DNA from: Calditrichia bacterium
GTDB lineage: Bacteria > Calditrichota > Calditrichia > RBG-13-44-9 > J075
DNA: 64,000 nt
Reading direction: 5' to 3'
Assembly (NCBI GenBank): GCA_028284445.1
Contig: JANQRS010000011.1
Coordinates: 62,001-126,000, forward strand
How positions within the stretch are numbered: the stretch's first letter is position 1; each line of letters opens with the position of its first letter. Both the position numbers and the translations under genes were made by a program. Below are positions 9,201 to 17,098 of the stretch, piece by piece. The notes under the pieces are model-generated. The model ran no database searches and was not told where the DNA came from. It saw only the letters and a program-made list of their open reading frames with translations.

Positions 9201-10903
9201 ACGCAGATGAAAACCGTCTGCAGCAGATTCTTCACAATCTAATCGGTAATGCCATCAAATTCACGGATCGTGGAAGGATTGTGGTTCGTCCTGCGGATGA
9301 GCAGCCGGAAGGCGATTGGGTGGCGATATCGGTTGAAGATAGCGGCATTGGTATTCCGAAAGAGAAACAAGGGTCGATTTTCAATTCTTTTGAACAAGTT
9401 GACGCGTCGGCTGAGCGCGAAGCCGGCGGCACCGGCCTAGGCCTGTCTATCACTCGCCAACTGGTGGAGCTGCACGGCGGGCGGATCTATTTGACCTCGG
9501 AGCCAGGCAAAGGATCCGTCTTCACATTTCTGATGCCAATTGCTGACGGCGGTGCCGAGGTAGAAGCCGGAGATGCGCTTGCCTATAAGCCGTCTGTTTC
9601 CAGGGTTGTTGATCAGGATATTGAGACAAATGGTGTGGCTGATAGCGGTGCCAAAAATGGGGAATTTAAGATCCTGGTAGTTGATGACGAACCGGTGAAT
9701 CAGCAGGTGCTTCACAATCACCTCACCTTTGCTCGCTACACTGTCACTCAGGCGCTCGATGGCAAGGCTGCGATGGAGCTGTTAAACAGCGGCAATAGTT
9801 ACGATCTGGTATTGCTTGATATTATGATGCCGCGGATGTCGGGTTACGAGGTATGTCAGAAGATTCGCGACATCTATTTACCGAGTGAATTGCCGGTTAT
9901 TATGATTACGGCCAAGAATCAGGTGGCCGACCTGGTTGAGGGATTTAGTGCCGGGGCCAATGATTACCTGGCGAAACCGATTTCCAAAAACGAATTGCTG
10001 GCAAGGATAAAGACTCATTTGAATCTGACGCAGATCAATGATGCTTACGGCAAGTTCGTTCCGCATAGCTTTCTGCGCACGCTGGGCCGTGACAGCATTC
10101 TCGATGTAAAGCTTGGTGATCACACAGACAGTGAGATGAATATCCTCTTTACCGACATCCGCGCCTATAGCACTTTGTCGGAAGGGATGACGCCGGAAGA
10201 GAATTTTAACTTCCTGACAGGTTATTTGCGGCGCGTTGGCCCGACAATAAGCGAGCACGGTGGATTCGTCAATCAGTATTATGGTGATGGCTTCATGGCG
10301 CTCTTTTCCCGGAGCGCTTCCGACGCCGTTGATGCAGCGATCGATATGCAGCGGCGGGTGTATCAATACAATGCAGAACGGAGGGAAAAGGGGCGCGAGC
10401 CGATTCGCATTGGGGTAGGGTTGCATACCGGACACCTCATGTTGGGTATTTTAGGAGATGAAACACGGATGGATCCCAATGTGGTATCCGATGCTGTGAA
10501 TACGGCATCTAGGATGGAAGGTCTGACAAAGCATTTTGGAGCGCCAATCATCGTCAGTGAAAGCACACTGGAAAAGCTCGAGGACGCTTCCAAATACAAT
10601 GTCCGTTTCCTCGGGAAATTCCAGGTTAAGGGAAAGAACCAACCGCTGGGCGTCTACGAAGTAGCAGATGGTGAGTCGAGCGATGTCGTCAAGCTAAAGA
10701 TGGCGAGCAAAAAAGAGTTTGAGCTAGGTTTAGAGCATTACGTGGCGCGCGAATTTGAGGAAGCTAGCGTGTCATTTCGGCGGGTGTTAAAAGTCAATGA
10801 AACCGACAAGGCTGCGCGACGTTACCTGGAGTTATCGGCCAAGTACATGGTTGAAGGCGTCGCCGAGGACTGGGAGGGTGTAGAGAAGTTGGAACGGAAG
10901 TAG
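6218..10903 (+). CDS. Propeller-type hybrid histidine kinase with receiver and nucleotide cyclase (1561 aa)
   Basis: The frame opens at 6173, but the ATG at 6218 is preferred: AAGGA lies upstream and a signal peptide follows (FTGLKTRTIVAVLSFFLPVFA). Residues about 35-700 hold 14 two-component-propeller repeats of the form W(V/I)GT..GGLNR, enough for two seven-bladed propellers. A Y_Y_Y domain, one membrane helix (about 820-845), a HisKA domain with His at about 892 (NTSHELRTPLNG) and an HATPase_c domain follow. Then come a receiver (VVDDEP; phospho-acceptor in LLDIMMP, about 1200) and a class III adenylate/guanylate cyclase (FTDIRAYS; GDGFMALF), with a helical tail. It should sense an extracytoplasmic ligand and signal through phosphotransfer and perhaps a cyclic nucleotide. 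Ligand and product cannot be read from sequence. Confidence 0.92.
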   Translation: MFTGLKTRTIVAVLSFFLPVFAQQSGSFFKSSSELKFDRIDARHGLSQSAVDCIYQDRLGFMWFGTRDGLNRYDGYSFDVYKPDIEDTATISDNWIKVIYESPSDPEYLWVGTQSGGLNRFHFRSETFYEYRHDPQDPSSLSSDNIGAIVEDAQGRMWVGTWGGGVHIFDRDTGKFQRFRHDPQDPSSLSDDKVRTMLAGRYGDLWVATKGGLNRATATPGQFERHQHDPKDNSSLSRNWILTLYEDSRGNLWVGTNGGGLNRFNRETRSFTRIQKNSRGAARLSDDAVQAILEDERGNLWIGTREGGLTVLTADGPSWKSTLHLHDTYRLSSLSVDNVYSLFKDRSGAIWAGTNGGGINRLNQRARLFGHVRTEPHRENSLIDNYISVLFEDSKGMLWIGTSDGLDRFDPASGYFQHYQHRPGDRSSLADNSVWSIREDAAGKIWVGTRDGGLSVLDPARERFMRHYKSDPSDDASLSNNWVTALYFDLSDKGRFLWVGTWGGGLNRLDTETGVFRRYQHDSADAGSISDNSLEIIHGDQHQPGILWIGTKNGFNRLDTKSGEFQRFLSDPADRSTLSNNLVTSVYQDRSDPDRLWVGTDDGLNIFSKSSGQFQHLRESDGLVNNVIYGICGDRSGHLWLSTNQGLSRYSVATGTFRNFDVRDGLQSNEFNSHAVYESRHGTLYFGGVNGFNMFHPDSIVSNSYVPETIISHLEIFNATPDKSHWRNYAGIAAADEINIDYLDNILIFQFAALSFKNPERNAYAYKLDGFNENWIDMGSRREATFTNLDPGSYALLVRGANNDGVWNKQATDLRINVAPPWWQTWWAYMLYALVLLAAIMAIVFGYARYRTREQQKTLALQEQKLAQEREVSERLRQVDRLKDEFLANTSHELRTPLNGIIGITESIIDGATGDVGDKTRENLQMVSASGRRLAHLVNDILDFSRLKSHDLTLNRKPIDVRVLAELVIKLSQLLLQGKPLKLDNQLPEDFPAVNADENRLQQILHNLIGNAIKFTDRGRIVVRPADEQPEGDWVAISVEDSGIGIPKEKQGSIFNSFEQVDASAEREAGGTGLGLSITRQLVELHGGRIYLTSEPGKGSVFTFLMPIADGGAEVEAGDALAYKPSVSRVVDQDIETNGVADSGAKNGEFKILVVDDEPVNQQVLHNHLTFARYTVTQALDGKAAMELLNSGNSYDLVLLDIMMPRMSGYEVCQKIRDIYLPSELPVIMITAKNQVADLVEGFSAGANDYLAKPISKNELLARIKTHLNLTQINDAYGKFVPHSFLRTLGRDSILDVKLGDHTDSEMNILFTDIRAYSTLSEGMTPEENFNFLTGYLRRVGPTISEHGGFVNQYYGDGFMALFSRSASDAVDAAIDMQRRVYQYNAERREKGREPIRIGVGLHTGHLMLGILGDETRMDPNVVSDAVNTASRMEGLTKHFGAPIIVSESTLEKLEDASKYNVRFLGKFQVKGKNQPLGVYEVADGESSDVVKLKMASKKEFELGLEHYVAREFEEASVSFRRVLKVNETDKAARRYLELSAKYMVEGVAEDWEGVEKLERK

Positions 10904-10975
10904 TGAAAACAATTTCCAAATACCAACGAGAAAGATTCCAAAAAAAGCAAATTCCAGTGAAAGAACTGAGCGTAA

Positions 10976-11212
10976 CTAGTAGTTGGATGAATTGAAATCG
11001 GACGGGTATCGGTATCGATCGATGTTGCATTCGCGGGATTTGGGAGACGCGTGACCTTTGCGGGCGCTGGGTGAGATATCGAAAGGTGATTTTCGAGTAT
11101 TGCCAAGTGCGCTTGCACTTTCCTCAATCTCATTTGCTTCAGCAGGCATGTTTCCTGTCAGCAAATCGATGATTTTTCCTAAAAAACTTCTTTTCGCAAG
11201 ATTGTTGCCCAT
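10976..11212 (-). CDS. Small hypothetical protein (78 aa)
   Basis: The ATG at 11212 is preceded on the - strand by AAGGGAGACC at good spacing, the main reason to believe it. It begins MGNNLAKRSFLGKIIDLLTG (amphipathic helix) and continues with a Ser/Arg/Asn-rich, probably disordered tail. No family is recognised. It lies alone between the kinase and the ABC exporter genes. Confidence 0.5.
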   Translation of the reverse strand: MGNNLAKRSFLGKIIDLLTGNMPAEANEIEESASALGNTRKSPFDISPSARKGHASPKSRECNIDRYRYPSDFNSSNY

Positions 11213-11551
11213 TTTAGGTCTCCCTTACAGTGATATGGTTGTTTTTGCCAATTATTTGCGCCATTTGACGCCCTATTCAATATATATAAATAAAACTGAG
11301 TATTTCAAGAGCAACTTGTCATAAGAATTAAAATGGCGTTTCTTTAAGAACTCTGATCGTTATATTTGCTATGTTATCTCACTAACTAAATTCGCATCTG
11401 GTTCCGGATGCACCTCACTACATGCCCTCTTAAAGCTGGAGGGTTCATCGCAGCATAAACTATAAAACAATCCGTTGGCGAAACTGCTGACGGACAGCCA
11501 TTCGATATTCATCGTTTGGCGACTAAACCATTAACATTGGGGTTGGCTTTT
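11213..11551. other. Intergenic region upstream of ABC exporter operon
   Basis: Upstream region for the small - strand ORF and for the exporter genes. TTGACG at 11265-11270 followed by TATATATAAA at 11281-11290 is an AT-rich promoter-like segment, but its spacing (14 nt to TATAAA) is short. Otherwise nothing recognisable is seen. Confidence 0.3.
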
Positions 11552-13384
11552 ATGTTTCAGAATTTTCGTCGCTTGTTTTTGGTGCTGGATCGTTGGAAAT
11601 GGCATTATGTGATTTCCGGCGTGCTGTTGGTGCTGGCGCTCTTTGCGCGCAGCCTGGAGCCCAAAGTGCTGCAAATTGCTGCAGACAACGTGATTGCCTG
11701 GTATCAATCCAGCGGCTCTGAGGGGCAGTTTGGAGATGATATTGTCTCGAGGATGTTCTATGCGATTTTGCCATCACTGGATAGCGGGAATATGCAATGG
11801 GTGCTTATTGCATTGGGTCTGATTTATCTGTTGATCTCGGTGCTGCGCGGTGGCTTCCTGCTTGCGGGTAACGCCCTAACAGCCTATAGCACTGAACGAG
11901 CAATCAAGCATCTACGCGACCGTTTGTTTCGGCATATCCAGCACTTGCCCTTGCAATACTTTACTAAAATGCCTAAAGGGGACATGCTGCAGCGAAGTAC
12001 CGGGGATATCGGCACAGTTCGGCAATTTGCGATGAGCCAGATTATCAACCTGATTCGTATGGTTAGTATTTTCGGGTTCTCATTCCTGATGATGTATCTG
12101 ATACACCCGCTTTACGCGTTGATTTCTGTGGCCTTCAGTCCGGTGCTGGTGATTGCCAGTATTGTTTTCTTTCGCCACGAACGGCGGGTATGGGAAGCGC
12201 ATGAGGAAGAGTCAGATCGTCTCAACACGATTGTTCAGGAGAACCTGAACGGCATCCGCACAGTTCAGGCTTTTGCAAACGAAGACTTTGAGCAAGAAAA
12301 ATTTGACGCACAAAATCTTCGAAAGCGCGATATGGGCATGAAGCATACGCTGCTTCATGTCATCTACTGGCCGAGCTCCGACTTCATCGTCAGCTTGCAG
12401 ATTATACTGACTATTGTAGCCGGTGGGTACTTTGCGGTTCATCAGCAAATCACGATTGGTGAGCTGCTGGTATTTTATTCATATGCAATGATGGTGTCCT
12501 GGCCAATGCGTCAGGTCGGGCGAGTGTTGTCGCAAGTGGGTATGGCGGTTGTGGCGATTGAGCGCATTTACGAAATCCTGAATGCCGAAGTTGAGGAGTT
12601 GGCAGGTGAGCAGCCGTCCGGTGCAATGCGCGGCGAGATCGAGTTTCGCAATGTTAGCTTCCGCTACGACAAAGATGCTTCATCTCCGGTGATTGACGAT
12701 GTGTCGTTCAAGATCGCTCCCGGAGAGCATATTGCGATTGTTGGGCCTACAGGCGCCGGCAAATCAACGCTCGTTAAATTGCTTGTTGGTCTCTATGAGC
12801 CGGATACCGGAGAAATTCTGGTTGATGGGCAAAACATTAAGGCCTTGGACAAGCAGGCGCTGCGCAAGCAGATCGGCATTGTGCTGCAAACACCGTTTCT
12901 TTTTTCGACATCTGTTAGCGAAAACATCGGATATACCAGTCCCGGGGCAGATGAGGAAGTGATTGCAGAAGCTGCGCGTGTGGCTCAGATGGAGCAGCTG
13001 AAGGAGATATTGGTTGAAGGCTATAATACGCAAGTAGGGGAGAAGGGGGTAACACTTTCCGGCGGTCAGAAGCAGCGGGTTTCGCTGGCGCGCACAGTGC
13101 TGTCCAGTCCCAATGTTCTGGTGCTTGACGACGTTACTTCAGCTGTCGATACGCATACGGAACACGCAATTTTTGATGCACTGGAAAGGGAAATCGCCAG
13201 CAAAACGACGCTGATTATCTCGCATCGCATCACATCGATTCAAAAGGCGGATCGCATCCTGGCGTTTTCCGAGGGGCGTTTGGTACAGGCCGGAACGGAT
13301 CGAGAGTTGGAGCGACGGGAGGGGTATTATAAGGATATCCATGCCGTGCAATCGGCGCTGGAAGCGGAGATTAAGAAGCATTGA
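11552..13384 (+). CDS. ABC exporter half-transporter, degenerate-site subunit (610 aa)
   Basis: Six-helix exporter membrane domain (about 1-320) followed by an ATP-binding domain: Walker A GPTGAGKST, signature LSGGQKQR, H-loop ISHR. Walker B reads VLVLDD, so the usual catalytic Glu is Asp, the mark of the degenerate ATP site in heterodimeric exporters (TM287/288, LmrCD type). Start chosen at ATG 11552 rather than the in-frame TTG at 11516, giving the usual family length. The next gene encodes the partner with canonical Glu but an altered signature, so the two should form one heterodimeric exporter in the inner membrane. Substrate (drug, lipid or peptide) is unknown. Confidence 0.93.
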   Translation: MFQNFRRLFLVLDRWKWHYVISGVLLVLALFARSLEPKVLQIAADNVIAWYQSSGSEGQFGDDIVSRMFYAILPSLDSGNMQWVLIALGLIYLLISVLRGGFLLAGNALTAYSTERAIKHLRDRLFRHIQHLPLQYFTKMPKGDMLQRSTGDIGTVRQFAMSQIINLIRMVSIFGFSFLMMYLIHPLYALISVAFSPVLVIASIVFFRHERRVWEAHEEESDRLNTIVQENLNGIRTVQAFANEDFEQEKFDAQNLRKRDMGMKHTLLHVIYWPSSDFIVSLQIILTIVAGGYFAVHQQITIGELLVFYSYAMMVSWPMRQVGRVLSQVGMAVVAIERIYEILNAEVEELAGEQPSGAMRGEIEFRNVSFRYDKDASSPVIDDVSFKIAPGEHIAIVGPTGAGKSTLVKLLVGLYEPDTGEILVDGQNIKALDKQALRKQIGIVLQTPFLFSTSVSENIGYTSPGADEEVIAEAARVAQMEQLKEILVEGYNTQVGEKGVTLSGGQKQRVSLARTVLSSPNVLVLDDVTSAVDTHTEHAIFDALEREIASKTTLIISHRITSIQKADRILAFSEGRLVQAGTDRELERREGYYKDIHAVQSALEAEIKKH

Positions 13385-13408
13385 AGATTGAAACATTGAA
13401 GATTGAAA
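13380..13408 (+). repeat. 14-bp tandem direct repeat at the ABC gene junction
   Basis: ATTGAAGATTGAAA occurs at 13380-13393 and 13395-13408; the first copy contains the stop codon of the first exporter gene. A second short tandem motif (GCTGAACGCTGAACG) follows. Probably slippage-generated sequence between two co-transcribed genes. Confidence 0.7.
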
Positions 13409-13458
13409 AATTAAATTCATTCGCTGAACGCTGAACGAATGTCGTGGAGGAGGAAAGT

Positions 13459-15273
13459 TTGGATCAACATGCAGAAGACCGGGATTTTGGGCAGCAGCGT
13501 GGAGCGCTGTGGCCCTTTTTTAAAAAGCTGCTCAAGTATGCAGTGCGATATAAAGTTTGGTTTATTCCGTTTATCGGAATGACCTTATTGGTTGCCGTGG
13601 CGGATGCGGTATATCCGTTGCTGTGGCTGAACTACATTGACAACCTGATAACGCCGCTGGTAACAAGCATGCGGGACGGCGGCGATGTTCAATCGATTGA
13701 CTGGAGCGGCTTCTACACCTACGGGCTGCTTTATCTTGGCCTGGCCATTGCACAGCTGATTGGAGCGACTACATTCATCTATTATGGCGGCAAGATTGAA
13801 GAATACATGGTGCACGATCTGCGGCGGGATATGTTTGACAAGCTGCAGCATCTGTCATTTTCCTTTTATGACAAGTCGGCTATTGGCTGGTTGATCAGCC
13901 GAATTACTTCAGATAGCGGACGGGTGACCGATCTGATCTCCTGGGGGTTGTTGTCGCTTGTTTGGGGCCTTATGATGATCATCGCCTGCTTTGTGGCGAT
14001 GTTCTTCTACAGTTGGAAACTGACGCTGGTCGTTTTATTTACAATTCCCCTGCTATTTGTGCTCTCGATAAAGTTGCGGTTGCGGGTGTTGCAGTTTTCG
14101 CGGGAATCACGCCGCATCCACAGCGAGATGACGGCTGTATTTAACGAGCATGTTCATGGCATTGAAGTAAACAAAACCACCGCCCAGGAGGATCAGGCCA
14201 GCACGGGATTTGGGCGAATTAGCCGGCGAATGGAGCGGGCCTCTTACCGGGCAGCCTTTTTCTCATCGATGTATGGGCCGGTAGTAGTTATGGTTGGTTC
14301 GGTGGCTGCGGGGCTGATCATCTACCTTGGCGGTGAAATGGTCGTGGCTGAGGCAGGTATTACCCTGGGGATTTTAGCGGCCTTCTTTAGTTATGCGCGT
14401 ATTATCTATGAGCCAATTCTCGACATTACGCGTTTTTATGCGGCTGCCCAGGGCAGTTTATCTGCAGGAGAACGTATCTTTTCGCTGATTGAAGAGGATA
14501 TACAGATTTTCGACCGGCCGGATGTGGTCGTGTTTGATCCGATCCAGGGCGAAATTGAATTTGACAGCGTTAACTTTCACTATGTTCCGGAAAAGCCAAT
14601 TTTGCAAGATATGGTTTTGCATATCAAGCCGGGAGAATCTATTGCCCTGGTTGGACCTACGGGTGAGGGTAAGAGCACTATTACGAATCTAATCTGCCGT
14701 TTCTATGAACCGGTAAGCGGCTCTATCAAAATTGACGGTGTTGATTATCGCGAACGGACGCTTGCCAGTTTTCGGGAACAACTGGGCATTATCCTGCAAA
14801 CGCCCCATATGTTTTCCGGCACGGTGCTGGAAAACTTGCGCTATGCCCGCCACGACGCAACCCATGCTGAGGTGGCCGATGTTCTGCGACAGATTGGCGC
14901 CGAAGACATGATCTCGAGACTGGATGAGCAGGTTGGCGAAGAAGGCAGCAGTCTGTCGCTTGGGGAAAAGCAACTATTGGCTTTTGCAAGAGTCATTTTG
15001 AAGGAGCCAAAGATCTTGATCATGGACGAGGCCACTTCATCGGTAGACACGCTTGCTGAACTGCGAATACAGCGTGGCATCGAGACCTTGATCAAGGGGC
15101 GAACGTCGATCATTATCGCGCATCGTTTGTCAACAATCAAGAACTGCGACCGCATTTTTGTTATACGGGGTGGCAAAGTCATCGAATCCGGAAGTCACGA
15201 TGCCCTAATTGATAAGAAGGGATTCTACTACGACCTTTATACAAAGCAATCGCGCAGCGGGGTTGCCGGATGA
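13459..15273 (+). CDS. ABC exporter half-transporter, partner subunit (604 aa)
   Basis: Exporter membrane domain then ATP-binding domain with Walker A GPTGEGKST, Walker B ILIMDE (catalytic Glu present), H-loop AHR, and a changed signature LSLGEKQL in place of LSGGQ. That changed C-loop pairs in the dimer with the Asp-bearing Walker B of the upstream subunit, so exactly one of the two ATP sites is degenerate. The TTG at 13459 is preferred because GGAGGAGGAAAG lies just upstream; a GTG at 13444 overlaps that site. It is co-directional with the first subunit (74-nt gap) and ends 7 nt before the integrase relic. Confidence 0.92.
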   Translation: MDQHAEDRDFGQQRGALWPFFKKLLKYAVRYKVWFIPFIGMTLLVAVADAVYPLLWLNYIDNLITPLVTSMRDGGDVQSIDWSGFYTYGLLYLGLAIAQLIGATTFIYYGGKIEEYMVHDLRRDMFDKLQHLSFSFYDKSAIGWLISRITSDSGRVTDLISWGLLSLVWGLMMIIACFVAMFFYSWKLTLVVLFTIPLLFVLSIKLRLRVLQFSRESRRIHSEMTAVFNEHVHGIEVNKTTAQEDQASTGFGRISRRMERASYRAAFFSSMYGPVVVMVGSVAAGLIIYLGGEMVVAEAGITLGILAAFFSYARIIYEPILDITRFYAAAQGSLSAGERIFSLIEEDIQIFDRPDVVVFDPIQGEIEFDSVNFHYVPEKPILQDMVLHIKPGESIALVGPTGEGKSTITNLICRFYEPVSGSIKIDGVDYRERTLASFREQLGIILQTPHMFSGTVLENLRYARHDATHAEVADVLRQIGAEDMISRLDEQVGEEGSSLSLGEKQLLAFARVILKEPKILIMDEATSSVDTLAELRIQRGIETLIKGRTSIIIAHRLSTIKNCDRIFVIRGGKVIESGSHDALIDKKGFYYDLYTKQSRSGVAG

Positions 15274-15280
15274 TGATGTG

Positions 15281-15436
15281 TTAATCGTCGAGGGGGCTTT
15301 TGACCCCTCGGCCACCTCGATTCAGGACATGCGTGTAGATCATGGTTGTGCTGACATCTGAATGGCCAAGTAGCTCTTGCACAGTGCGAATGTCGTAGCC
15401 ATCTTCGAACAGGTGGGTGGCGAATAAATGTCGCAC
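15281..15436 (-). pseudogene. intI (relic): Integron integrase C-terminal relic
   Basis: Read on the - strand this is about 51 codons ending in a stop at 15281. It reads [20 protein letters not shown], then [19 protein letters not shown], then [12 protein letters not shown]. This is the end of a tyrosine recombinase of the integron-integrase type: the second catalytic Arg (VRH), the GHSD histidine and the catalytic Tyr of IYTHV remain. Upstream the frame loses similarity and meets a TGA at about 15470, so the N-terminal domain, the first catalytic Arg and the integron-specific insertion are gone. Orientation (away from the cassettes) and position (array edge) are those of a functional intI, so it is most simply the platform's own integrase after a deletion. 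Confidence 0.88.
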
Positions 15437-15546
15437 CCAGAAAAGAAGTGTGAAGGCAGGCCCAGAAATTCAAAATTTGCACTCACGACGACAATATATC
15501 AGTAGTTGCCCGAGATTACGGTTTTTGCAAATAGCCATGAGATTCA

Positions 15547-15569
15547 ATATGCGGCAATAATGCGCATAT
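15547..15569. repeat. Inverted repeat in array leader
   Basis: ATATGCG at 15547-15553 pairs with CGCATAT at 15563-15569 (9-nt spacer). The same hexamer pair recurs at 15661-15678. Possibly a regulator or integrase binding element; function unknown. Confidence 0.6.
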
Positions 15570-15608
15570 TAATTTGACATTGCTTAGGAGTTGACAGGGG
15601 ATAGGGGC

Positions 15609-15637
15609 TTGAGTTCAGTCACTGACTGACTTATCTT
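15609..15637 (+). promoter_or_regulatory. Candidate cassette promoter (Pc)
   Basis: TTGAGT at 15609-15614 and TATCTT at 15632-15637 are separated by 17 bp, each matching four of six consensus bases. Position and direction fit a cassette promoter upstream of the first gene. Weak by sequence alone. Confidence 0.3.
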
Positions 15638-15660
15638 TCATTTGAATTTACATTGAATGT

Positions 15661-15678
15661 GCATATCAGCCTATATGC
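15661..15678. repeat. Second ATATGC-type inverted repeat
   Basis: GCATAT at 15661-15666 and ATATGC at 15673-15678 around a 6-nt spacer, just upstream of the presumed attI junction. Confidence 0.6.
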
Positions 15679-15690
15679 AGGCAATTGTGC

Positions 15691-15708
15691 ATGAGTGGAG
15701 TGTTAGCT
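15691..15708 (+). other. Presumed attI/first-cassette junction
   Basis: GAGTGGAGTGTTAGCT ends with the same GTTAGC core as the attC sites (15702-15707), but no GCTAACC partner or palindrome lies upstream. A single core site without an attC hairpin at the integrase end of the array is what attI should look like. It also implies the first cassette begins at 15703. Confidence 0.55.
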
Positions 15709-15723
15709 TTAGAAAGAACGTTA

Positions 15724-16131
15724 ATGGGAAAATCTGCTAGTGAAGACTGGAAGTTGCAGCGTCTGCGTTGGTCTATCCAGGCGCTTGCGATGCCTGCTGA
15801 TATTCAGTTGGCGCTCTACCCTGACTTCGTTGTGAAGGCTGATGAACTTGCATTGGAATTTGACGAAAACTACGAGCTCGTTGATAGAAGCACCTTCGAA
15901 AGTAGTCAGCTACTTGCACTTGATAAACTAAACGGTAAGCTGGAAGCCATGTCTGCTGAGGGCACAGATTACTATGAAGATCTTTGGTTCGACGAATCCG
16001 AACTCTTCAGATCGAATCATTGGGAAGAGGTGCGGGAGCTAGCAATAGCTGTGTTAAATACCTTGAGGTGGCCAGTCGAAAAGCCACCTGAGGATCCAGA
16101 AGATCGTGGAGCAACTTATGTCGGCCGCTGA
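15724..16131 (+). CDS. Cassette 1: conserved hypothetical protein (135 aa)
   Basis: An upstream in-frame ATG at 15685 would place the start outside the cassette, across the presumed attI core, so ATG 15724 (MGKSASEDWKLQRLRWSIQA) is chosen. Soluble, acidic, helical; the segment ALAMPADIQLALYPDFV is distinctive, but I can attach no domain name. No signal peptide or membrane segment. It lies closest to the presumed cassette promoter, so it should be the best expressed gene of the array if that promoter works. Confidence 0.75.
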   Translation: MGKSASEDWKLQRLRWSIQALAMPADIQLALYPDFVVKADELALEFDENYELVDRSTFESSQLLALDKLNGKLEAMSAEGTDYYEDLWFDESELFRSNHWEEVRELAIAVLNTLRWPVEKPPEDPEDRGATYVGR

Positions 16132-16144
16132 GGCTTCGGTCCAA

Positions 16145-16271
16145 GCTAACCAAGCGCTGCTACTGACTTCGCACCGGGCATGAGCGCAAGCAAAGTTGGC
16201 GGCCAGGCAAAATTGGAGTTTTTTGATAATTATATCACCGCAGGTGCTCGCATTAGAGCGCTGGTGTTATC
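16145..16271 (+). repeat. attC 1
   Basis: GCTAACC at the left and GGTGTTATC at the right, so the right core is GTTATC rather than GTTAGC. Inner arms CTTCGCACC and GGTGCTCGC. Confidence 0.9.
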
Positions 16272-16330
16272 GAAGGATGGCATAGGGCGACAAGTCAAAA
16301 ATAAGATCTTGAGTTTTATGGAGATTGTAT

Positions 16331-16921
16331 ATGGTTATCAGGTGTTTTTGTTTGTTCGTGGCATTTCTGCTAATTGTCTCTTGCTCTCGAGACTATAGTC
16401 AATTAGCAGGAAGTAATTCCGATGATTACTTGCCTTTGGAAATTGGAAACTGGTGGGAGTATGAATTCAGTGAACGCTCGGCCGATAACATCGATTTTAG
16501 CTGGTCCGAGAGTTCTGGTTCGGTACGTATAGAGGTTGAATCGAAGGAACAGATCAATAATAGCATCCATTATAAATTAAATCTCACAAAATCTGCTACG
16601 GGCAGGCGATTAGTTCTTACTAGTATGGAGCCTTGGATAACCCGTATTGATACATTTGATTTAAGCACATCTGTAAGTATCAACTTAGTTCAAACAGAAG
16701 AAAACGAGATTGTAAGCCAACACACATGGCCATTCTTTGAGTTTACAGCGCCTCGATACTTAATAGGGCCAGACACTCTGCAAATTGATCAAACTCCACA
16801 CTGTTGCGACTATGTCGTGCTGGTTCGTAATATCGGCGTTGTGCGACACGAACGATACCGTGACTCGAACTCAACAACCAGCACCGCGGAGTGGCTCTTA
16901 AAATCATCTGTGTTCGACTGA
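16331..16921 (+). CDS. Cassette 2: lipoprotein with GNxWxYE motif (196 aa)
   Basis: GGAGA lies 6 nt before ATG 16331. The signal peptide ends in a lipobox (FLLIVSC), so a lipoprotein. After it comes YLPLEIGNWWEYEF, a motif shared with the lipoprotein at 19037 (MNLGNRWTYE) and common in secreted proteins of FCB-group bacteria. The rest is beta-strand rich. Envelope-located, function unknown. Confidence 0.8.
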   Translation: MVIRCFCLFVAFLLIVSCSRDYSQLAGSNSDDYLPLEIGNWWEYEFSERSADNIDFSWSESSGSVRIEVESKEQINNSIHYKLNLTKSATGRRLVLTSMEPWITRIDTFDLSTSVSINLVQTEENEIVSQHTWPFFEFTAPRYLIGPDTLQIDQTPHCCDYVVLVRNIGVVRHERYRDSNSTTSTAEWLLKSSVFD

Positions 16922-16969
16922 AATTGATCTCAGGTAGCTAGTAGATCTTCAACCGGCTGCTTCGCTCAA

Positions 16970-17091
16970 GCTAACCACGCGCTGCTGCTGACGAGCCAGC
17001 CGGGCATTTCAGAACGAGTTTGGAGTTGATTTTAATTTTTCAATAAAAGTAACTGGCACCGTCGGGCTCGTATTAGAGCGCTGGTGTTAGC
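16970..17091 (+). repeat. attC 2
   Basis: Ends GCTAACC and GGTGTTAGC. The inner arms differ from most sites: CGAGCC pairs with GGGCTCG, a compensated change that keeps the stem. Confidence 0.92.
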
Positions 17092-17098
17092 GGGGTGT

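Larger units (their letters stand above)
15437..15694. other. Array leader between intI relic and first cassette
   Basis: AT-rich, about 260 bases, no gene. It would normally hold the intI 5' end, its promoter, the cassette promoter and attI. TTGACA occurs at 15574-15579 and 15591-15596 without a convincing -10. Two ATATGC/GCATAT palindromes lie inside. The deletion that removed most of intI must have one endpoint near 15440. Confidence 0.5.

Noticed and set aside
15237..15482. 81-codon - strand ORF across the integrase relic
   Set aside because: It is in a different frame from the integrase-like reading and has no similarity to anything known to me.
15574..15602. TTGACA at 15574 and 15591 as strong cassette promoters
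   Set aside because: No acceptable -10 at 16-18 bp from either; only the weaker pair at 15609/15632 has correct spacing.
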